Shown here in pieces: positions 61,601-64,000 of a stretch of DNA of 64,000 nt (within the stretch, counting starts at the first letter, position 1; each line of letters begins with the position of its first letter). The notes below the pieces were generated by a model. It made no database searches. It was not told where the DNA came from and saw nothing but the letters and a program-made list of their open reading frames with translations. A program made the translations under genes and the position numbers. The DNA is from Limnomonas spitsbergensis (lineage: Eukaryota; Chlorophyta; Chlorophyceae; Chlamydomonadales): positions 992,001-1,056,000 of the forward strand of contig JAYJMM010000114.1 of the NCBI GenBank assembly GCA_037349105.1. Direction: 5' to 3'.

Positions 61601-63442
61601 ATCACACAGCACGGCCCCCAACCGCCCCACACTGCACCTCCAGCTGCCTGGCGCTGTTGGGGAAGTCCTTCATGACCGTCTTGAGGTCGTAGTGGTTCAG
61701 GACAGACAGGTCGCAGTTGGACAGCGCGACACACTTGGCCGTGCGCTTCGCCTGCAATCGGCACACGAGAGGCAGTCAAGACATCTACCATTCAGCCACA
61801 CTTCAATTTCAGTAAAGCAACAGTTCAGCTACCGTTCAGCTACAGTACAGCAACAGGACACTAGTGCTGCAACAGTTCAGCTACCCATCAGGCTCAAGCT
61901 GAGGCCCTAATGCTGTAATGCTTAGCCTGACCTGCTTCCTGGGACACCGTTTGTGGGCCAGTAAAGATTTGGTCCCCATTGGACTTTTCGTGGCCAGCAG
62001 GGAGCGGTCCGAAGAAGGACGCGAAAAGCGGGATAAGGTAGTTTATCACACATGCCAGGTGGCGTCTCACTCGGTTCTGTCCCACGCTTCTCAACAACAT
62101 GCCAGTAAGTGTTGCATGTCAATTAGAGGCTGAAACTGGGGGCAGGGGAAAGGATGCAGAAATCACCTCGCCATTGAATGTAATTGCTGCCAGCCTCCCA
62201 CAAGGGAGTGAAACGCTCTCCGTACTTTTTCCCGGGGCCCATGATGCTCATAAGCTGAGTGTTAACATACTTAACAGCTTCTTGCCATAAAAAGGTGAAT
62301 GTAGTGAGCGCTGCCAGCTTCCTACCTGGGTCAGAAACGCGACCTCTCCCGACTATCCCACGGATGCTCATCAGCTGAATGTAAACCTACCGTCATTCAA
62401 AGCTTCTCCCCTAAAAAGGTAAACGCTTTCAGCCTCCCACCTGGGTCAAACAACAGCGCAATCCCTCCGGATGCTCATCGGCCGAGGGTGAAACCCTAGT
62501 TTAGGATTTTTCCCACCGAAAAAAAAAACGCTGCAAGCCTCCCACCTGGGTCAGCAGCACAATCCCTCCCAACTCCTCCCCGGAGCTCATCAGATGAGTG
62601 TTAACCTAGTTTAATGCTTCTCCCCAAACAAGGTAAACGCTTTCAGCCTCCCACCTGGGTCAACAGCGCAATCCCTCCGGATGTTCATCAGCTGAGGGTA
62701 AATCCTAGTCGAGGATTCCCCCCCCCCACAAAACAAACACTGCCAGCCTCCCACCTGGGTCAGCAGCGCGATCTCTCTCAACTTCTCCCCGAATGCTCAT
62801 CAGCTGAATGTTAACCTGGTAAGAGCTTGTTCCCCCAAACGGCAAACACCTTCAGCCTCCCACCTGGGTCAACAGCGCGATCTCTCTCAACTTCTCCCCG
62901 AATGCTCATCAGCTGAATGTTAACCTGGTAAGAGCTTGTTCCCCCAAACGGCAAACACCTTCAGCCTCCCACCTGGGTCAGCAGCGCGATCTCTCCCAAC
63001 TTCTCCCCGTATGCTCATCAGCTGAATGTTAACCTGGTAAGAGCTTGTTCCCCCAAACGGCAAACACCTTCAGCCTCCCACCTGGATTAGCAGCCGATCT
63101 CTCCAAAGTTCCTCCCGGCGCCTAGGATGCTCATCAGCTGAATGTTAACCTAGATTAAAGCCTCTTGCCAAAACAAACGCTGCTTGCCCCCACCTGGGTC
63201 AACAGCGCAATCTCTCCAAAGTTCTCCCTGGGGCCTAGGATGCTCATGAGCCGAATGTTAACCTAGATTAAAACTTCTTGCCACACAAAGTTTAACACCT
63301 TCAGCCTCCCACCTGGGTCAACAGCGCAATCTCTCCAAAGTTCTCCCCGGGACCCAGGATGCTCATCAGCTGGTTGTGATTACCAATGACGGCAACAAAG
63401 CCCTTGCGGATGATAAACATGTCCAAACCTAGGTCACCAGCC
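49616..63442 (-). CDS. Cyclic-nucleotide-binding channel-type protein, C-terminal part
   Basis: Seen: ten exons on the - strand, 63442-63313, 61751-61638, 60897-60787, 57977-56359, 55424-54995, 54520-54422, 51904-51695, 51223-51133, 51088-51032 and 49932-49616. All join in phase and encode about 1058 residues with stop at 49616. Exons 1-3 are a cNMP-binding domain: [28 protein letters not shown] joined to [10 protein letters not shown], then [13 protein letters not shown]...[10 protein letters not shown]. The phosphate-cassette residues (GE.AL and RTA) are present. Known: this C-helix pattern is typical of CNG/HCN/KCNH-type channels rather than kinases. The transmembrane part must lie beyond the right edge. 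The rest is long, Pro/Ser/Gly-rich and probably disordered (56359-57977), with coiled-coil-like exons ([20 protein letters not shown]). The 55424 acceptor and 54995 donor are the least certain. Five introns carry minisatellites. Confidence 0.7.
50375..50905. repeat. 11-bp minisatellite in last intron of channel gene
   Basis: About 48 copies of AGGTACATGGG / AGGTACAGGGG. Because 11 is not a multiple of three and the unit has no stop on either strand in most phases, long spurious open frames run through it on both strands. It lies in the intron between exons 51088-51032 and 49932-49616. Confidence 0.93.
51185..51297 (-). repeat. Duplicated 3' splice site and exon start in channel gene
   Basis: The exon starting at 51223 (acceptor TGTGCAG, then GCTCAGACATTGCAAAAGGC) has a second copy upstream in - strand sense at about 51297-51252 (CTGCGCAG, GCTCAAACATTTCAGAAGGC). 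The copy runs for about 40 bp and then stops at telomere-like CCTAAACCCTAAACCCC. Confidence 0.8.
52705..54385. repeat. 15-bp minisatellite in channel gene intron
   Basis: About 112 copies of CTGCTGCACCGGGAT, with the variant CTGCTGTACC being common. The unit length keeps frames open on both strands, giving several long artificial ORFs (LLHRD, CCTGI and QIPVQ repeats). On the - strand it begins about 37 bp after the 5' splice site of exon 54520-54422. Confidence 0.95.
58120..58275. repeat. 30-bp tandem repeat
   Basis: About five copies of a unit with ACGTCTATACCGGGTAACCC and AAATGTCTATACTCC, in the intron upstream of the large channel-gene exon. Confidence 0.85.
58476..59703. repeat. 36/37-bp minisatellite with telomere-like core
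   Basis: About 33 copies of CTAGGCTCCAGGATTCCCTA followed by ATCACCCTAACCCCAAA (37 bp) or ATACCCTAACCCCAAA (36 bp). The unit contains CCCTAACCC-type sequence. It lies in the intron between channel exons 60897-60787 and 57977-56359. Confidence 0.95.
60055..60180 (+). repeat. Dispersed GGTTTGGTCCC family, best copy
   Basis: About 125 bp: TTCAGCTAC repeats, then CGGCCTACGGCCGGCAGGGC, TTGGGCCAACGGCTGCTGGC, CGGTCAAGGTTTGGTCCCCA and TCGGCGCAGTGGTGGCC. Related copies lie near 25275, 29120, 29455, 34296, 50085 and 61940 and in part near 6780. No inverted terminal repeats or target duplications are evident, so the class is unknown. Confidence 0.75.
60228..60775. repeat. 55-bp minisatellite in channel gene intron
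   Basis: About ten copies of a 55-bp unit (GATGTCGCATATCTGTCCCC, CTGTATTGTGTCTGGCCCAC, CCCGACGGGCCACCC). On the - strand it starts within 15 bp of the 5' splice site (GTAAGT) of exon 60897-60787. The last copies next to the exon are the most diverged. Frames are open on both strands by chance. Confidence 0.93.
61085..61265. repeat. Telomere-like interstitial repeats
   Basis: Four imperfect units of about 41 bp with AATATCCAGG and (A)TTAGGGTTT inside an intron of the channel gene. A 75-bp duplication follows at about 61310-61460 (AATGATAGCGGGTCCCAATG twice). Confidence 0.75.
61940..62012 (+). repeat. Dispersed GGTTTGGTCCC family member
   Basis: GGGCCAGTAAAGATTTGGTC then CCCATTGGACTTTTCGTGGCC, preceded by TTCAGCTAC repeats at 61810-61890 as in the best copy at 60055. 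Located in a channel-gene intron. Confidence 0.65.
62190..63312 (-). repeat. About ten degenerate copies of the CNBD exon end and its 5' splice site
   Basis: Downstream (in - strand sense) of the real exon 63442-63313, its last 50-60 bases (CAGCTGATGAGCATCCTGGG ... GAGATTGCGCTGTTGACCCAG in part) and about 50 intron bases starting GTGGGAGGCTGAAGG recur at intervals of about 108-118 bp: near 63185, 63073, 62959, 62850, 62742, 62645, 62536, 62428, 62310 and 62190. Most copies keep CTGACCCAG or TTGACCCAG followed by GTGGGAGG, so each has an intact donor motif. Exon-derived frames are decayed to varying degree, the farthest copies most. Confidence 0.9.
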
Positions 63443-64000
63443 CTGCAAAACAACACGTGCAGGACCAGGAACAGGTAAGCCCAGTGTTGTCCGTTTCAGA
63501 TTTTAGGACTTGCTTTCCAGGAGCCAGGTGTGTGAAAAAGTGTGACTGAGTGGGAAAAGTGTGGGCGTGAAACCGAGGTCACCAGCCCCGCTAAAGAACA
63601 AACGCAGGAAAAGCGAAGCCTTGTGCTACCGGTAATTGGAATTGCCATCCCCTTCGACCATGAAATAATCATGTGGATGCCTCTGACCTCTGGGTCCCCC
63701 CGACAGGAACTCCGTCGATTTCCGACTGGAAACTGGAGTCCATGACGCCAAAATCAAATATTTAACGCATCCCTCACCACCCTCACCCCAAACCCCTGAA
63801 CAACGTGAATTATGAGGCAAGGCCGGCCAAATCTCAGTGAGGTCTACAGCACCTGTCAATAAACAAGAGCAGGTTGAGGGTATACGGTTCAGTACAGTAC
63901 TCCTCAATGAACACGAGCAGGTTAAGGGTTTAGGGTTTAGTACAGTACTCCTCAATGAACACGAGCAGGTTAAGGGTTTAGGATTTAGTACAGTACTCCT
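63443..64000. other. Channel-gene intron with repeats, window edge
   Basis: Near 63575-63610, GAGGTCACCAGCCCCGC repeats the acceptor side of exon 63442 (AGGTCACCAGCCCTGC). From about 63850 to the window end, three copies of a roughly 48-bp unit (AGTACAGTACTCCTCAATGA, ACACGAGCAGGTTAAGGGTT, TAGGGTTT) are present; on the - strand they read NLLVFIEEYCT and so may be copies of an exon piece. No further exon is assigned with confidence. Confidence 0.5.

Overview
The window looks like nuclear DNA of a green alga of the chlamydomonadalean (volvocine) lineage. The reasons are two pherophorin-type extracellular-matrix genes with Pro/Ser-rich linkers, intron-rich genes with GT-AG junctions, a light-harvesting (LHC) protein, a plastid DUF3611 protein, a TOC1/Kangaroo-like retroelement, interstitial TTTAGGG motifs and very heavy minisatellite content. 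A Haematococcus-like alga would fit, but the species cannot be settled from sequence alone.

Layout. 0.5-1 kb: exon of a pherophorin-like protein (+). 1.66-2.2 kb: two exons of a mitochondrial processing peptidase alpha-like M16 protein (-), followed by decayed copies of one exon. 4.66-7.39 kb: second pherophorin gene (+). 7.75-17.55 kb: a complete 9.8-kb retroelement with split direct repeats (A1-ORFs-B1-A2-B2 order, read on the - strand). It has two gag-like ORFs and no reverse transcriptase or recombinase, so it appears to be a non-autonomous PAT/TOC1-type element. 17.6-22.4 kb: repeat-rich DNA with a LINE reverse-transcriptase remnant, a 56-bp tandem array and a tRNA-like SINE fragment. 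22.4-25.6 kb: divergent housekeeping pair, ribosomal protein eL42 (-) and Rab7 (+), with every exon resolved in phase. 27.3-27.7 kb: two phase-consistent exons of an unrecognised protein (-). 30-45.4 kb: a DUF3611 membrane-protein gene (+) whose fifth intron is about 10 kb of 47-bp satellite. 45.6-46.8 kb: an LHC-family ORF (+). 49.6 kb to beyond the right edge: the 3' portion of a cyclic-nucleotide-binding channel gene (-), ten exons joined in one consistent reading frame, with five minisatellites in its introns.

The most unusual theme is that tandem repeats in several unrelated genes contain a splice junction. Exon end plus 5' splice site, or 3' splice site plus exon start, has been copied in tandem, often next to TTTAGGG-like sequence. 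In the DUF3611 gene this gives eight identical, in-frame 5' splice sites 54 bp apart. In the channel gene about ten degenerate copies of the CNBD exon end with its donor follow the real exon. A duplicated 3' splice site between the DUF3611 and LHC genes leaves open either a stop or an in-frame fusion of the two proteins.

Transposons include three copies of a roughly 150-bp hAT-type MITE, one with a perfect 8-bp target duplication and a paralogous empty site nearby. Coordinates of exons rest on reading frames, splice consensus and family resemblance only; no transcript data were available.
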